Part shown: positions 1 through 9,101 of the stretch, one piece after another
How the letters are laid out: every line of letters begins with the position of its first letter
How positions within the stretch are numbered: position 1 is the stretch's first letter
Source: Entomospira culicis
Lineage (GTDB): Bacteria; Spirochaetota; Spirochaetia; WRBN01
Direction of reading: 5' to 3'
DNA: 64,000 nt
Assembly (NCBI RefSeq): GCF_028748145.1
Contig: NZ_CP118181.1
Span: 865,967 to 929,966 of the forward strand
Program-made: the position numbers and the translations under genes
The notes under the pieces: generated by a model
Database searches by the model: none
The model's input: only the letters and a program-made list of their open reading frames with translations
Told to the model about the DNA's origin: nothing

Positions 1-19
1 CTTAGTGAGGATGGTATGC

Positions 20-595
20 ATGTTCAAACCACAGAAAAGTAATCGCCAAAAAGTTCTTCTACTAGGAGTGCTCTTTTTGATTATTATTACGAGCCTTAGC
101 CTTTACTCCAATAAAATGCATAAAGAAAAAATCGTGCGCTTGCCCTTAGAAGATTCGCGATTAGGACTCTTTAGCTACAGCTATGCACCCACCACCCATC
201 AGCATCATCTTGTGGCCGCCAAAGTAGCCTATAAAGAGCTATTTGAACTCACAACACACCAAGAGCGCCGTGATTTTATCGCCTCTTATTTAAAACTTCC
301 ACAAGAAAACCTTAGAAAACCCATCGTAGGCGACTTTATTACCGCCCAACGTCTGCTAGAAATTCAACAAGATCTCCAACTCAATGGATTAGATCCAAAA
401 ACTTCGGCCTTAGGGCAACTTGCCTTCGCTACGGGGCTGGATCCTCTTAAAATTGAAGACCTTCTGCTCATCACCAAGCATGCGCAAAGCATCGATAATT
501 TAGTAAAACATTACCCAAATCTTGCCTCCGTAGAGTGGGAACTCATTATTCAAAGCCAAGAACTTAGCCAGATATTGCAAGATTTCTCTCGCTAA
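20..595 (+). CDS. Single-span membrane protein of unknown function
   Basis: I do not recognise this family. The product starts with a basic stretch (KPQKSNRQK), followed by one hydrophobic segment at about residues 8-26 and a soluble domain of about 160 residues, so it is probably anchored in the inner membrane with the domain outside. The frame also offers GTG at 5 and ATG at 11. ATG 20 was chosen because GAGG at 7-10 lies nine bases upstream. The frame stays open to the left edge, so a longer form starting outside the window cannot be excluded. It ends 32 bases before the acyl-CoA ligase, on the same strand, so the two may be co-transcribed. Confidence 0.6.
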   Translation: MFKPQKSNRQKVLLLGVLFLIIITSLSLYSNKMHKEKIVRLPLEDSRLGLFSYSYAPTTHQHHLVAAKVAYKELFELTTHQERRDFIASYLKLPQENLRKPIVGDFITAQRLLEIQQDLQLNGLDPKTSALGQLAFATGLDPLKIEDLLLITKHAQSIDNLVKHYPNLASVEWELIIQSQELSQILQDFSR

Positions 596-627
596 AATTT
601 ATTTCTTGTCTATATAAGGATGTTTTT

Positions 628-2709
628 ATGAAAAAAACACTTCTTTCTTTGCTCCAGTCGGCGGTAGACTACTCCGCTGATGCGCTCTTTCTCTATAGAA
701 AAACCGCGCAAGGCTGGAAAGGCGAAACCTTTAAGCAAGTGCAAGAAAAAGCGCTCGCATTCGCCGCATTTTTACGAGGAGAGCTTCACCTAGCCGATAA
801 AGCGAAGGTTGCTATCTTAGCCGAAGGGAGTCCTGAGTGGGCAATCAGCGAGTTAGGAATTTTCCACAATCGCGGTATCGCAGTACCCCTCTCCCTTAAA
901 CTCCTCGTTGAGGAGATTCAGTTTCGTATCGATCACTCCGAGAGTCAAGTGATTGCCTGCTCCAAAATGACGATCAATAAGGTTAAAGAGTTAGCGAAAG
1001 AAACGCTTAAAAATCTTAAGATCATCTATATAGATGAAGATCGCGGTGTCGTCGACCAAATTGTTGCCGATAAGCAGCTAGCTAAGGAGAATATCTTCTT
1101 CTTTGACGATGCCTTGGTCCGAGGTGCGCAATTACTTAGCGATAAGACCTTCGCTCAAGAGCAACAAGCCATTATGGCTCGCGTGGAAGAAGACGATCTT
1201 GCGACCATTAGCTACTCCTCTGGTACCACAGGAAACCCCAAAGGTGTCATGCTTAGCCATAAAAACTACTACGTTAACAGTGGGTATCCGGCTGATTATC
1301 ACTACTTTCCTGCACCAGAGAAATTTACGCTTTTGGTTATCCTGCCCGTCGATCATGCGTTCGCCCATACGGTAGGTATCTATATCGGGATGCTCGAACA
1401 CGCCCAACTCTACTTTTTGGATGCACGCGGTGGCGCTCCAGGCATGATTCGTGCCATTCCAGAGAACATTCAAGAAGTAAAGCCACATATGCTCATGGTT
1501 GTGCCTGCTCTGGCGCAAAATTTCATGAAAAAAATTCTCCAAACCATTGAGTCTCAAGGTAAAGTTCCTAATACCCTCTTTCACTGGGCACTCAACGCTA
1601 GCATCGCCTACAACGGGGATCTCTACCATCGCCCCTCGATGCTTACCCGTATGACAACCTTTGTCCCGCGTCTTTTAGGCAACAAAGTGATCTTTCCTAA
1701 AATTCGCAAAGCACTACCCATCGATATGCTTCTTGGTGGCGGTGCACTCATCGATCGAAAACTCCAAGAATTCTTCTGGGCAGTTGGCATTCCCTTTTAT
1801 GTCGGTTATGGGATGACGGAAGCTTCACCTGTCATCTCGGTTACAGGCAGTAAGCCAAAGTCAATGAAGATCGGCTCGGTAGGTAAATTTTTCAAAGCAC
1901 TCGATGGAAAAATCGTTCGTGAAGATGGCACAACCTGTAATCCCAACGAGGTCGGTGAAATCGTTGTTAAAGGGGAATCCGTCATGCTTGGCTACTACAA
2001 AAATCCCACAGCAACCGCCGAAACAGTACGAGATGGCTGGTTACACACCGGCGATCGTGGTTATGTTGATCAGGATGGATTTCTCTTTATCGCGGGACGT
2101 GAAAAGGCTCTGCTTATTAGTAAAGAGGGCGAAAAGTATAGTCCAGAAGAGATTGAAGAGGCCATTCAATCCACCGCTACGCTGGTACAACAAGCGATTC
2201 TTTATGCCGATCATAGCCCCTATACCTCAGCATTATTAGTCATCAATGAGGAAGCTATTGCTTTACGTATCAAAGAGATGACAGAGAAATCTCTCCTCAA
2301 AAAACTCAAGTCTATCGACATTGGTAGCGAACTCAAAGAGCGTATTTCCAAAGTTCGGCATGCACACATTAAGGAGGCCTTCAGCCTCTCTTCCAGTGAA
2401 AAGGAAAATTCTATTAATATAGAAGATCTTCTTAAGGAGATTCAGGAAGATGCCTTTGCCTTCCGCACCGATGCAACCTACAAAGATGCCTTCCCGAAGG
2501 TTTGGGTACCCAATACATTTGTGCTTGTGGACGAGCCTTTTGAAGTGAATAGTACCATGAAAGTGGTGCGTTTTAAAGTGCTTGAAAAGTACAAAAATGA
2601 GATCGATTACATGTACAGCGATGCAGGGAAACAACCCATCAACCAGAAAAATATAGAGCTTTTAACGCAAGTGGTTGCCCGATTAAACGCGAAAGAAGAG
2701 GAGAAATAA
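628..2709 (+). CDS. fadD: Long-chain fatty acyl-CoA synthetase (AMP-forming)
   Basis: Activates fatty acids to acyl-CoA through an acyl-adenylate. The ANL-superfamily P-loop SYSSGTTGNPKGV is at residues 195-207, the adenine-binding GYGMTEASP lies about halfway along, and the hinge-region DGWLHTGDRGYVD follows. The 693 residues and the insertion in the C-terminal domain fit the long-chain (FAA1/FadD15-like) group rather than the shorter acetyl-CoA synthetases. AAGGA lies 8-12 bases before the ATG. No beta-oxidation dehydrogenase or hydratase is nearby, although a thiolase lies at 7266-8471. A role in lipid assembly or recycling of host fatty acids is as likely as degradation. Confidence 0.85.
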   Translation: MKKTLLSLLQSAVDYSADALFLYRKTAQGWKGETFKQVQEKALAFAAFLRGELHLADKAKVAILAEGSPEWAISELGIFHNRGIAVPLSLKLLVEEIQFRIDHSESQVIACSKMTINKVKELAKETLKNLKIIYIDEDRGVVDQIVADKQLAKENIFFFDDALVRGAQLLSDKTFAQEQQAIMARVEEDDLATISYSSGTTGNPKGVMLSHKNYYVNSGYPADYHYFPAPEKFTLLVILPVDHAFAHTVGIYIGMLEHAQLYFLDARGGAPGMIRAIPENIQEVKPHMLMVVPALAQNFMKKILQTIESQGKVPNTLFHWALNASIAYNGDLYHRPSMLTRMTTFVPRLLGNKVIFPKIRKALPIDMLLGGGALIDRKLQEFFWAVGIPFYVGYGMTEASPVISVTGSKPKSMKIGSVGKFFKALDGKIVREDGTTCNPNEVGEIVVKGESVMLGYYKNPTATAETVRDGWLHTGDRGYVDQDGFLFIAGREKALLISKEGEKYSPEEIEEAIQSTATLVQQAILYADHSPYTSALLVINEEAIALRIKEMTEKSLLKKLKSIDIGSELKERISKVRHAHIKEAFSLSSSEKENSINIEDLLKEIQEDAFAFRTDATYKDAFPKVWVPNTFVLVDEPFEVNSTMKVVRFKVLEKYKNEIDYMYSDAGKQPINQKNIELLTQVVARLNAKEEEK

Positions 2710-2713
2710 TCTC

Positions 2714-2745
2714 AAAGGGGGAGGAGAAATTCTCCCCTTTTTGAT
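2714..2745. terminator. Shared intrinsic terminator between the acyl-CoA ligase and sbcC
   Basis: A GGGGAG/CTCCCC inverted repeat, with a nested GGAGAA/TTCTCC, is flanked by A's on the left and by TTTTT on the right. It sits between the converging ends of the acyl-CoA ligase (plus) and sbcC (minus). The T tract favours use by the plus-strand gene. Confidence 0.7.
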
Positions 2746-2746
2746 G

Positions 2747-5700
2747 CTAAAAAAGTTCTTTTTGACCAACCGACTCTTTTCGGAGTTCTACCCCCAAGCC
2801 ACGCAACTCACTGCGCCCATTGCCTAAACTTCGCACCTCAATTTTATAATCGATACGTTCTTTTAGCGTCTCGACATGCGAAATTAGCCCGACAATTTTT
2901 CCCATATCCTTCAAAGAGACCAACGCATTAAGCACTAAATCCAACGACTCCTGATCTAAAGAACCAAATCCCTCATCCAAAAAGAATGACTCAATCTTCA
3001 CTTTTTCACTTGCCAAATTCGCCAAGCCAAGCGCCAGTGCCAGACTCAAAATAAATCTCTCCCCACCCGAAAGCGTCTGGGTCTCGCGCCTACGATCACC
3101 ATCAAAGAGATCGATAACCACCAAGTGCAAGGACTCATCCTCATTACGGGCAAGCTTATAACGATCTTGCATAAAAGAGAGATAGTGGTTTGCCATTAGA
3201 ATGACCTGCTCAAGCGTTAATGCTTGGGCGAAACTCTTCAGCTTCTTCCCATCAGCCGACCCTATTAAACGATTCATCTCTTGCACTACGGCAAAATCTG
3301 CTAAAAATGCGTCATATTCTACCATTAATTGGCGATTTTTCTCTTCACGCGCCATAAAAGCACGCAACTGCTCATCTAATACGCCCTCTTGCCGTATACA
3401 CTTATGGTATTCAGTAACTATTTGCTCATGGTCTAGCTTATTTTTTTCAAGTAAACGATTTAGCTCTAATAGTATTGTAGCAATCTCACTCGAACAAAAA
3501 GAATAATTACTCAAATATTCATATCTATTTTTATAGTTATTTATCTGTTCTTTACATTGCTTAATCCATAAATTCTGTTGCTCACACTTCTCTTGAGCAA
3601 TGATTCTATCGTGATTCAAAAAATCATGCTGTTGCACAAAGCGTTCTTTTTCTTCTCTTAACTGCGATAAAGATAAGACAATATCCGCCTCTCCATAAAG
3701 CATATCAAACGATTGTCGTTGTGCGGATAAGGAGGTGCTATCCTTGGCGATCGCACCACGAAGCTCTTCACATTCACGCATGGTTCTATCGATATTTTCT
3801 TGTAGATAGATCGTTTCTTGTTCATTTTGTTCGATTTTTTTTCTACAATGCTCCGCATCTTGTAAGTATTTAAGATAGTGATCATACGCAAGAAAGGTTT
3901 CCGTGAGATACTCTTGATAACGCGAATAATCATCTATAAGATTATTGGTTAGAGAAAACTCAACCGAGGAGGCGACCGTATTATGGAATAATTCAGTAAA
4001 TTCATTGCAAATATCTAAATAATTTTGATATTCATACTCCAAAGAGAGTCCCTTGCTAACCTTATTACGTAGTAACTCACCTCTTTTTTCATGCATAATA
4101 ATCTCTTGATGCATAGCCTGCATTGTTTCAAAAGAGATCTCTTTAAGTGGCGATGGAAGCTCTTTCCGAAGATCCTCAAGGAGCAAATTTACTGACTGTA
4201 GATGTCGATGTAGACTTTCTATGCGCTCTTCTAGTCGAGAAAATTGAGCCTCTAGCGTTTTTTTATGCAATTGCATGTTCGAGATAAATTCTTCTGTCTC
4301 ATGAAGTTGCCGCTCCATCTCCTGCTTCTTCATTTCATTAAACTCCGGAAGATGCAAGAGCGGTTGCTCACATAAAGGACAAGAATCTTTGTCGAATAAA
4401 TTTTTCTTATAATCAAAAAATTTAAGACTCATTGAATAACTAAATTGCTCTATCTCTCGCTTTTCTAATAGATGAGATAACTCCCCCAACTCTACAGAAA
4501 TTTTCTCTTTTTCACACTGATACGCGCTAATTTCTTCTTCAAAAAGAGTGATTTTTTCGCATTCTTGATGATATAAATACGCTTTTTCATGCACTTCAAG
4601 CGAATACTCTGGCGCAATCCATCGTGCTAATTGTTCCTTCGCCTCTCGATAATCAGCCCATGCCTCTACTTTTTCTGGCGACAACCACCTCATTTCTGCA
4701 CTCTGCCATTGCGTAAACATCTTCGTCAAGATCTCTTTACTCACTTGCAGGGCAGATATCTTTTCATGGGTAAAGATGCTCTCTTTGCTAGGCATTTGAG
4801 CAGACAAATGGGATAACTCTTGCTCAAGCATCTTTTTTTCCTCTAGTATCCTATCAAACTTAGAATGATACTCGCCTAATAGCTCTTCTCTTTTTTGTTG
4901 ATTCACTAATTTTTCGGATAATCGTATTTCCTCCTGTGCTATCTGTGATTGCAATGCAATACCAGCGGTTAAATGGTTCTCTTGGAGAGGATAATTATGC
5001 TGAAAAATATCGAATTCTTTTAGAAAATGTTGATAATTATGCGTTTTTATCTCCTCTTCTTTCTTCAGAATTGCTAACGCTTGCTGATAATTTTTTAGTT
5101 TTTCCTCTTCCTCTGACCAACGTATCAACGTATCTATTTGTGCCGTAAGCTTCTTGCTTTCTTGCTGAAGACTCGCTAAATGTTGCTCTTTCTCTTTACG
5201 TATATGCTTGATCCCATTCAGCTCTTCCGTAGGATTCACGATCTCATTATTTGTAGATAATAACTGAAGTTGCTCCTGATAACTCTTGGCTTTCTGCTCT
5301 TGCTCTTTAAAGTAGTTATAGGCGTAAATCGAAATCTTCCCGTAAATATAACTGTCGGTAAGATATTCAAGAATATTCGCACGTTCATGCGCATCTGCGG
5401 TTAAGAAGGCCGCAAATTCACCCTGCGCAAGAAGAATACTCTGACGAAATTGCGCAAATGTCATGCCGACAATCGACTCAATAAGCTCATGATATTGTTT
5501 TACGGCAGAAGACGGCTTATCGATATAAGAAATATTTTTCGTAAGATTCTCTAAATAGAGTTCGGATGTGGAGCTCTTCCCCTTTCCGCTCTTACCCGCT
5601 TTATGAAAGAGATGGCTAGCACGATAACGTTGATTCTCCACAATGAAGACAACTTGTGCCGAACCTGAATTTTTCGATCGAGAGATAAGTTTTTGGATGT

Positions 5701-5890
5701 CTGTGCCTAAACGCGGAGTGGCACGGTAGAGGGTGAAACAGATCGCGTCTAAAATGGTTGACTTCCCACTGCCCGTCTTCCCCGTAATCGCAAAAATGCC
5801 ACTCTCTTGGTAAGCCAGCTCATTTAGGGGAATATACCAAGTGCCCTCTAGCGAGGCTAAATTCGTTAAAGTTACTGACTCTATTCGCAT
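2747..5890 (-). CDS. sbcC: DNA double-strand-break nuclease subunit SbcC (Rad50-like ATPase)
   Basis: Large ATPase subunit of the SbcCD nuclease, which opens hairpins and processes blocked DNA ends. Walker A GKTGSGKS is at residues 37-44. A long coiled coil is interrupted near residue 502 by the zinc hook CPLC. The ABC signature LSGGERF is near 938 and the Walker B/D-loop FFLDEGFGSLD near 968. The 1047 residues match the family. GGAG precedes the ATG by seven bases. It lies 40 bases downstream of sbcD, the usual sbcDC order, with both genes on the minus strand. Confidence 0.95.
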   Translation of the reverse strand: MRIESVTLTNLASLEGTWYIPLNELAYQESGIFAITGKTGSGKSTILDAICFTLYRATPRLGTDIQKLISRSKNSGSAQVVFIVENQRYRASHLFHKAGKSGKGKSSTSELYLENLTKNISYIDKPSSAVKQYHELIESIVGMTFAQFRQSILLAQGEFAAFLTADAHERANILEYLTDSYIYGKISIYAYNYFKEQEQKAKSYQEQLQLLSTNNEIVNPTEELNGIKHIRKEKEQHLASLQQESKKLTAQIDTLIRWSEEEEKLKNYQQALAILKKEEEIKTHNYQHFLKEFDIFQHNYPLQENHLTAGIALQSQIAQEEIRLSEKLVNQQKREELLGEYHSKFDRILEEKKMLEQELSHLSAQMPSKESIFTHEKISALQVSKEILTKMFTQWQSAEMRWLSPEKVEAWADYREAKEQLARWIAPEYSLEVHEKAYLYHQECEKITLFEEEISAYQCEKEKISVELGELSHLLEKREIEQFSYSMSLKFFDYKKNLFDKDSCPLCEQPLLHLPEFNEMKKQEMERQLHETEEFISNMQLHKKTLEAQFSRLEERIESLHRHLQSVNLLLEDLRKELPSPLKEISFETMQAMHQEIIMHEKRGELLRNKVSKGLSLEYEYQNYLDICNEFTELFHNTVASSVEFSLTNNLIDDYSRYQEYLTETFLAYDHYLKYLQDAEHCRKKIEQNEQETIYLQENIDRTMRECEELRGAIAKDSTSLSAQRQSFDMLYGEADIVLSLSQLREEKERFVQQHDFLNHDRIIAQEKCEQQNLWIKQCKEQINNYKNRYEYLSNYSFCSSEIATILLELNRLLEKNKLDHEQIVTEYHKCIRQEGVLDEQLRAFMAREEKNRQLMVEYDAFLADFAVVQEMNRLIGSADGKKLKSFAQALTLEQVILMANHYLSFMQDRYKLARNEDESLHLVVIDLFDGDRRRETQTLSGGERFILSLALALGLANLASEKVKIESFFLDEGFGSLDQESLDLVLNALVSLKDMGKIVGLISHVETLKERIDYKIEVRSLGNGRSELRGLGVELRKESVGQKELF

Positions 5891-5930
5891 TATTCTACTC
5901 CAAATAAGATATCTTTTTTAAACAGAAAAA

Positions 5931-7172
5931 TCACTCGCGCTCTTGCTCCAAGAGTTCTTTTTCTAATTGAAGAAAGAGCTTCTCGAGCTTATGCTCCAAG
6001 GCGGAATCTTCTAACTGAGCCACAAGCAAGCGTTCTTTAAAGAGCTCGATAGGAGTAATTTGCGCTAAAGAGATCCCTTTTTGTGGTAAATGATTCATTA
6101 TGTCAAGCGCGGCCATTTTTTGCAGACGCGTCAACTGAAGAATCATGACAGGGCTACTCTTCTCTTTTAAATGCGACTGAAACATACTCGCTGGCGTTAA
6201 GAATCGCTCACTCACCTGCATCTCTACATAAACGTTAGTGCTCTCTTTTTCTAAACGAGCAATAGCTAATTCTTGCTCCTCAAATGTACCAGTTAGTCGT
6301 ATTAAGGGGATGGGAGATTGTAAGGGTAATAGCTCAATTGTCTCTATCTTTTTCCCTTCAAAAGAGATAAGCGTCAATGATTTTTCATGCCCCGTCTCAC
6401 TAAAGGCAGACTTTAACAGCGATCCAGAATAGCGCCAATGCTCTCGCCCACCCACCATCTGTGGCTGATGAAGATGCCCTAACGCCAGATAATCAATCGC
6501 ATCAAAGGTGGTATCGGCAGCAAAAGCACCTAGCGTACCTACCGGTGGACGCGTGCCATCGTGCTCATTGATTACACCTCCCTGCATAAAGAGATGCCCC
6601 ATCGCGATCAGCGGAATATTGGCATCGCCTCGTAGCGCGAGACCTTGGGCAATCACCTCTTGATAATGCAGACGCATAGCATCATGCAATTGCTCAGACC
6701 AACTCTCTACCTCACTGGCACGTCTCGCGCGTTTGAGTTGACTATCGCGAAGATAGGGCACGGCTAAGACAATGGCAATACGCTCACCTTCTTGATTGTC
6801 AACAGGAATAACTTCCTTATTAATATCGAGATAGCTACCACCTATCACATAAATATTAAAAGAGGAGAGCAGTTGTTGTGGTGCATCTAAGAGTAAGGCA
6901 GAGTCATGATTACCTCCCGTAATCACCACCGCAGGCGTAAATGCTAATCGACTCACTCGGCTACAAAAATCATAATAGAGACGTTGCGCCCAAATGCTTG
7001 GCAAACTGCTATCAAAAATGTCGCCAGCTAGCAAGATCAGATCAGGTTGCTCGCGCTCCAAGTATTGGTAGAGCTGGTTGAGCACATCGATAAATTCACT
7101 CTCACGCTGAATATCTTTAAGATTACGACCCAAGTGCCAATCGGCAGTGTGCAATACTTTTAGCTTACGCAT
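5931..7172 (-). CDS. sbcD: DNA double-strand-break nuclease subunit SbcD (Mre11-like)
   Basis: Mn2+-dependent phosphoesterase partner of SbcC. The metallophosphoesterase motifs are in order: HTADWHLGR near the N-terminus, LLAGDIFD, GGNHDS, and GHLHQP with the following SGSLLK. At 413 residues it has normal length, including the C-terminal capping domain. Two ATGs lie close together after AGGAGG; the second, five bases from the AGGAGG, is the start used here. It is the first gene of a two-gene unit with sbcC. Confidence 0.95.
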   Translation of the reverse strand: MRKLKVLHTADWHLGRNLKDIQRESEFIDVLNQLYQYLEREQPDLILLAGDIFDSSLPSIWAQRLYYDFCSRVSRLAFTPAVVITGGNHDSALLLDAPQQLLSSFNIYVIGGSYLDINKEVIPVDNQEGERIAIVLAVPYLRDSQLKRARRASEVESWSEQLHDAMRLHYQEVIAQGLALRGDANIPLIAMGHLFMQGGVINEHDGTRPPVGTLGAFAADTTFDAIDYLALGHLHQPQMVGGREHWRYSGSLLKSAFSETGHEKSLTLISFEGKKIETIELLPLQSPIPLIRLTGTFEEQELAIARLEKESTNVYVEMQVSERFLTPASMFQSHLKEKSSPVMILQLTRLQKMAALDIMNHLPQKGISLAQITPIELFKERLLVAQLEDSALEHKLEKLFLQLEKELLEQERE

Positions 7173-7210
7173 GCATGCCTCCTACCCCCTATTGTAGCCG
7201 ATTTTATGAC

Positions 7211-7242
7211 AAAAAAAAAGCCCCTTTTCGATAAAAGAGGCT
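7211..7242 (-). terminator. Intrinsic terminator of the thiolase gene
   Basis: Read on the minus strand, AGCCTCTTTT pairs with AAAAGGGGCT (one U-G wobble) around the loop ATCG, and an unbroken run of T's follows (A's at 7211-7218 on the plus strand). It ends the thiolase transcript before sbcD. Confidence 0.85.
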
Positions 7243-7265
7243 CTTTTCTTCTTTAAAAATAAAAA

Positions 7266-8471
7266 CTAAACCTTCTTCACAATCAGCGCCACACCCATGC
7301 CACCACCAATACAGAGCGACGCTAGGCCATGTTGCTTGTTGCCAGCGATCATCTCGTGGATCAAAGTGGTTAATACACGTGCACCCGAAGCACCAACGGG
7401 ATGCCCAATCGCAATCGCGCCACCATTAACGTTGGTACGCTCATTAAGCCAAGCTTGATCGACACCGTGTTCCTGAATCAACTCGCGCATTACGCCCAAG
7501 GATTGTGCAGCAAAGGCTTCATTAAGTTCGATAAGATCAATCTCTTTAAGGGATAATTTACTATGATTCAATGCCTTAGCGATGGCAGGCGTAGGGCCTA
7601 ATCCCATATATTGCGGATCGACACCAGCGGTACCCATGCCAACAATCTCTACCAACGGCGTGAGGTTATGCTTCTTCACTGCCGACTCACTGGCCACCAA
7701 CATAAAGGCCGCGCCGTCGTTGATACCCGAGGCATTGCCTGCAGTTACCGAACCATCCTTCTTAAAGGCAGGGCGTAATTGACCAAGCTTATCGAGGGTG
7801 GTTTTGCGGTTGATGTACTCATCCTTAGCAAAGAGAATAGTCTCTTTTTTGCTGACAATCTCGATAGGCGTAATTTGAGAAGTAAATTTACCAGCATCGC
7901 AAGCCTTGATGGCACGCTGTTGACTCTCAAAGGCAAAGGCATCCTGCTCCTGTCGCGAGATGTTGTATTTAGCGGCGATATTCTCGGCGGTAATGCCCAT
8001 GTGGATATCGTGAAACGCATCGGTTAGGGCATCGTTGATCATGGTGTCAACCATAGTAAGATTACCCATTTTTGCACCCGTGCGGGTATTGGCAGGCACA
8101 GTGTATGGGGCTTGCGACATACTCTCGGTACCACCGGCAAGAATGAGGTGGTGCGTACCACTTTGAATCATCTGGGCGGCGGTCATGACACTTTTAAGAC
8201 CACTACCACAGAGAATATTCATCGACCAAGCGGGCACTTCTTGTGGGATCCCCGCAAGGATCGAAACCTGACGACCCACACCCTGTTTTTGACCGGCACT
8301 CAAGATGTTACCCACAATCACTTCGTCAATGGCATCGCCACTAATCTTAGCCTCTTTGAGGAGATCTTTCGCCACCATCGCGCCCAATTTCCCCGGACTA
8401 AGCGTGCTCAAGCCGCCCAAAAATGCGCCAACTGCCGAACGCTTTGCTCCAACAATGTAAACCTTCTCCAT
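7266..8471 (-). CDS. atoB: Acetyl-CoA C-acetyltransferase (thiolase)
   Basis: Condenses two acetyl-CoA to acetoacetyl-CoA, or runs in reverse. The nucleophilic Cys88 is in NILCGSGLKS, the His is in GHPVGASG (His357), and the second catalytic Cys is in CIGGGMG (Cys387). The 401 residues are typical of biosynthetic thiolases. AAGGAG lies nine bases before the ATG. It is a monocistronic gene with its own promoter and terminator. No mevalonate or butyrate genes are adjacent, so the pathway is not settled by context. Confidence 0.93.
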   Translation of the reverse strand: MEKVYIVGAKRSAVGAFLGGLSTLSPGKLGAMVAKDLLKEAKISGDAIDEVIVGNILSAGQKQGVGRQVSILAGIPQEVPAWSMNILCGSGLKSVMTAAQMIQSGTHHLILAGGTESMSQAPYTVPANTRTGAKMGNLTMVDTMINDALTDAFHDIHMGITAENIAAKYNISRQEQDAFAFESQQRAIKACDAGKFTSQITPIEIVSKKETILFAKDEYINRKTTLDKLGQLRPAFKKDGSVTAGNASGINDGAAFMLVASESAVKKHNLTPLVEIVGMGTAGVDPQYMGLGPTPAIAKALNHSKLSLKEIDLIELNEAFAAQSLGVMRELIQEHGVDQAWLNERTNVNGGAIAIGHPVGASGARVLTTLIHEMIAGNKQHGLASLCIGGGMGVALIVKKV

Positions 8472-8503
8472 AAAGACATTCTCCTTATTTCCTAATTGTC
8501 TCT

Positions 8504-8532
8504 ATGATACGCGAAAATCAATTTTTTATCAA
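8504..8532 (-). promoter_or_regulatory. Promoter of the thiolase gene
   Basis: On the minus strand, TTGATA (8527-8532), 17 bases, then TATCAT (8504-8509). The -35 box overlaps the inverted repeat TTTTATC-AA-GATAAAA at 8524-8539. Confidence 0.7.
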
Positions 8533-8559
8533 GATAAAATCGATAATTTAATTGATTTT
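8514..8559. promoter_or_regulatory. Nested inverted repeats in a divergent intergenic region (operator candidate)
   Basis: AAAATCAATT at 8514-8523 and AATTGATTTT at 8550-8559 are exact reverse complements. Between them lies the palindrome TTTTATC-AA-GATAAAA at 8524-8539. The block covers the thiolase -35 box and lies upstream of the divergent promoter at 8602. The sites suit a dimeric repressor, but none is identified. Confidence 0.4.
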
Positions 8560-8601
8560 TGCAAAAATAATGAAAAGTTATCTAAATATAACAAAAATAT
8601 C

Positions 8602-8630
8602 TTGCTTTTATCCGACAACTGTGTTATCAT
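8602..8630 (+). promoter_or_regulatory. Promoter of the small secreted protein gene
   Basis: TTGCTT (8602-8607), 17 bases, TATCAT (8625-8630). The predicted start of transcription is only about 12 bases before the ATG at 8649, so the leader holds little more than the ribosome-binding site. Confidence 0.65.
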
Positions 8631-8648
8631 AAAAAGAAAAGGGTAATT

Positions 8649-8990
8649 ATGATCAAAAAATTACTGCTCCTTCTCTGCTTACTTGTACCTGCCTCAGCAC
8701 TCTTTAGTCAAGATATCTCGCTAGAATATGAGCAGATTATCGAGCTATTAGATAGCATCGGCACACCGCACCAAGTGATCGAGGAGGTGATGGTTGCCTA
8801 CCTGCTCAACGACGAAGCGTTAGTTAGCCAAGAATTCCTCGTCATCCTCCTCTACTTTGAGCTTCACGGCTGGCTTATCCACCACATTAGCCTCGCGCAA
8901 GAGAGGCAAACGCTCTTTATTGTTATGCACCCCCAAATTGCCACCATACGTGCAATGAATCAAAGTCTTCTTGCAAATCTTCTGCGGTAA
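8649..8990 (+). CDS. Small secreted protein of unknown function
   Basis: Family not recognised. The 113-residue precursor begins with a Sec signal peptide (MIKKLLLLLCLLVPASALFS, probable cleavage after residues 17-21). A mature protein of about 90 residues follows, with an acidic first half (EYEQIIELLD, IEEVMVAYLLNDEALVSQE) and a hydrophobic, histidine-containing second half. There is no lipobox or second membrane segment, so it should be periplasmic. It has its own promoter at 8602, and the next gene downstream has another, so it is probably monocistronic. Confidence 0.7.
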   Translation: MIKKLLLLLCLLVPASALFSQDISLEYEQIIELLDSIGTPHQVIEEVMVAYLLNDEALVSQEFLVILLYFELHGWLIHHISLAQERQTLFIVMHPQIATIRAMNQSLLANLLR

Positions 8991-9003
8991 ATGGCTAAAC
9001 GCT

Positions 9004-9032
9004 TTGACAAATGTGGCGAGTTATTGTATACT
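9004..9032 (+). promoter_or_regulatory. Strong sigma-70-type promoter of the Bax-inhibitor-1 gene
   Basis: TTGACA (9004-9009), 17 bases, TATACT (9027-9032): a perfect -35 and near-perfect -10. The leader is about 60 bases. Confidence 0.8.
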
Positions 9033-9101
9033 TATTTTGTCTAATACTATTAATATGTAGAAAGAGTCTCCTCTCTCTGCAATAAACAAGGAGTTAACTT
9101 T

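Noticed and set aside
1132..1629. 165-codon open frame on the minus strand inside the acyl-CoA ligase gene
   Set aside because: Lies wholly antisense to a clear AMP-binding-domain gene, has no ribosome-binding site or family resemblance, and is explained by codon bias of the real gene.
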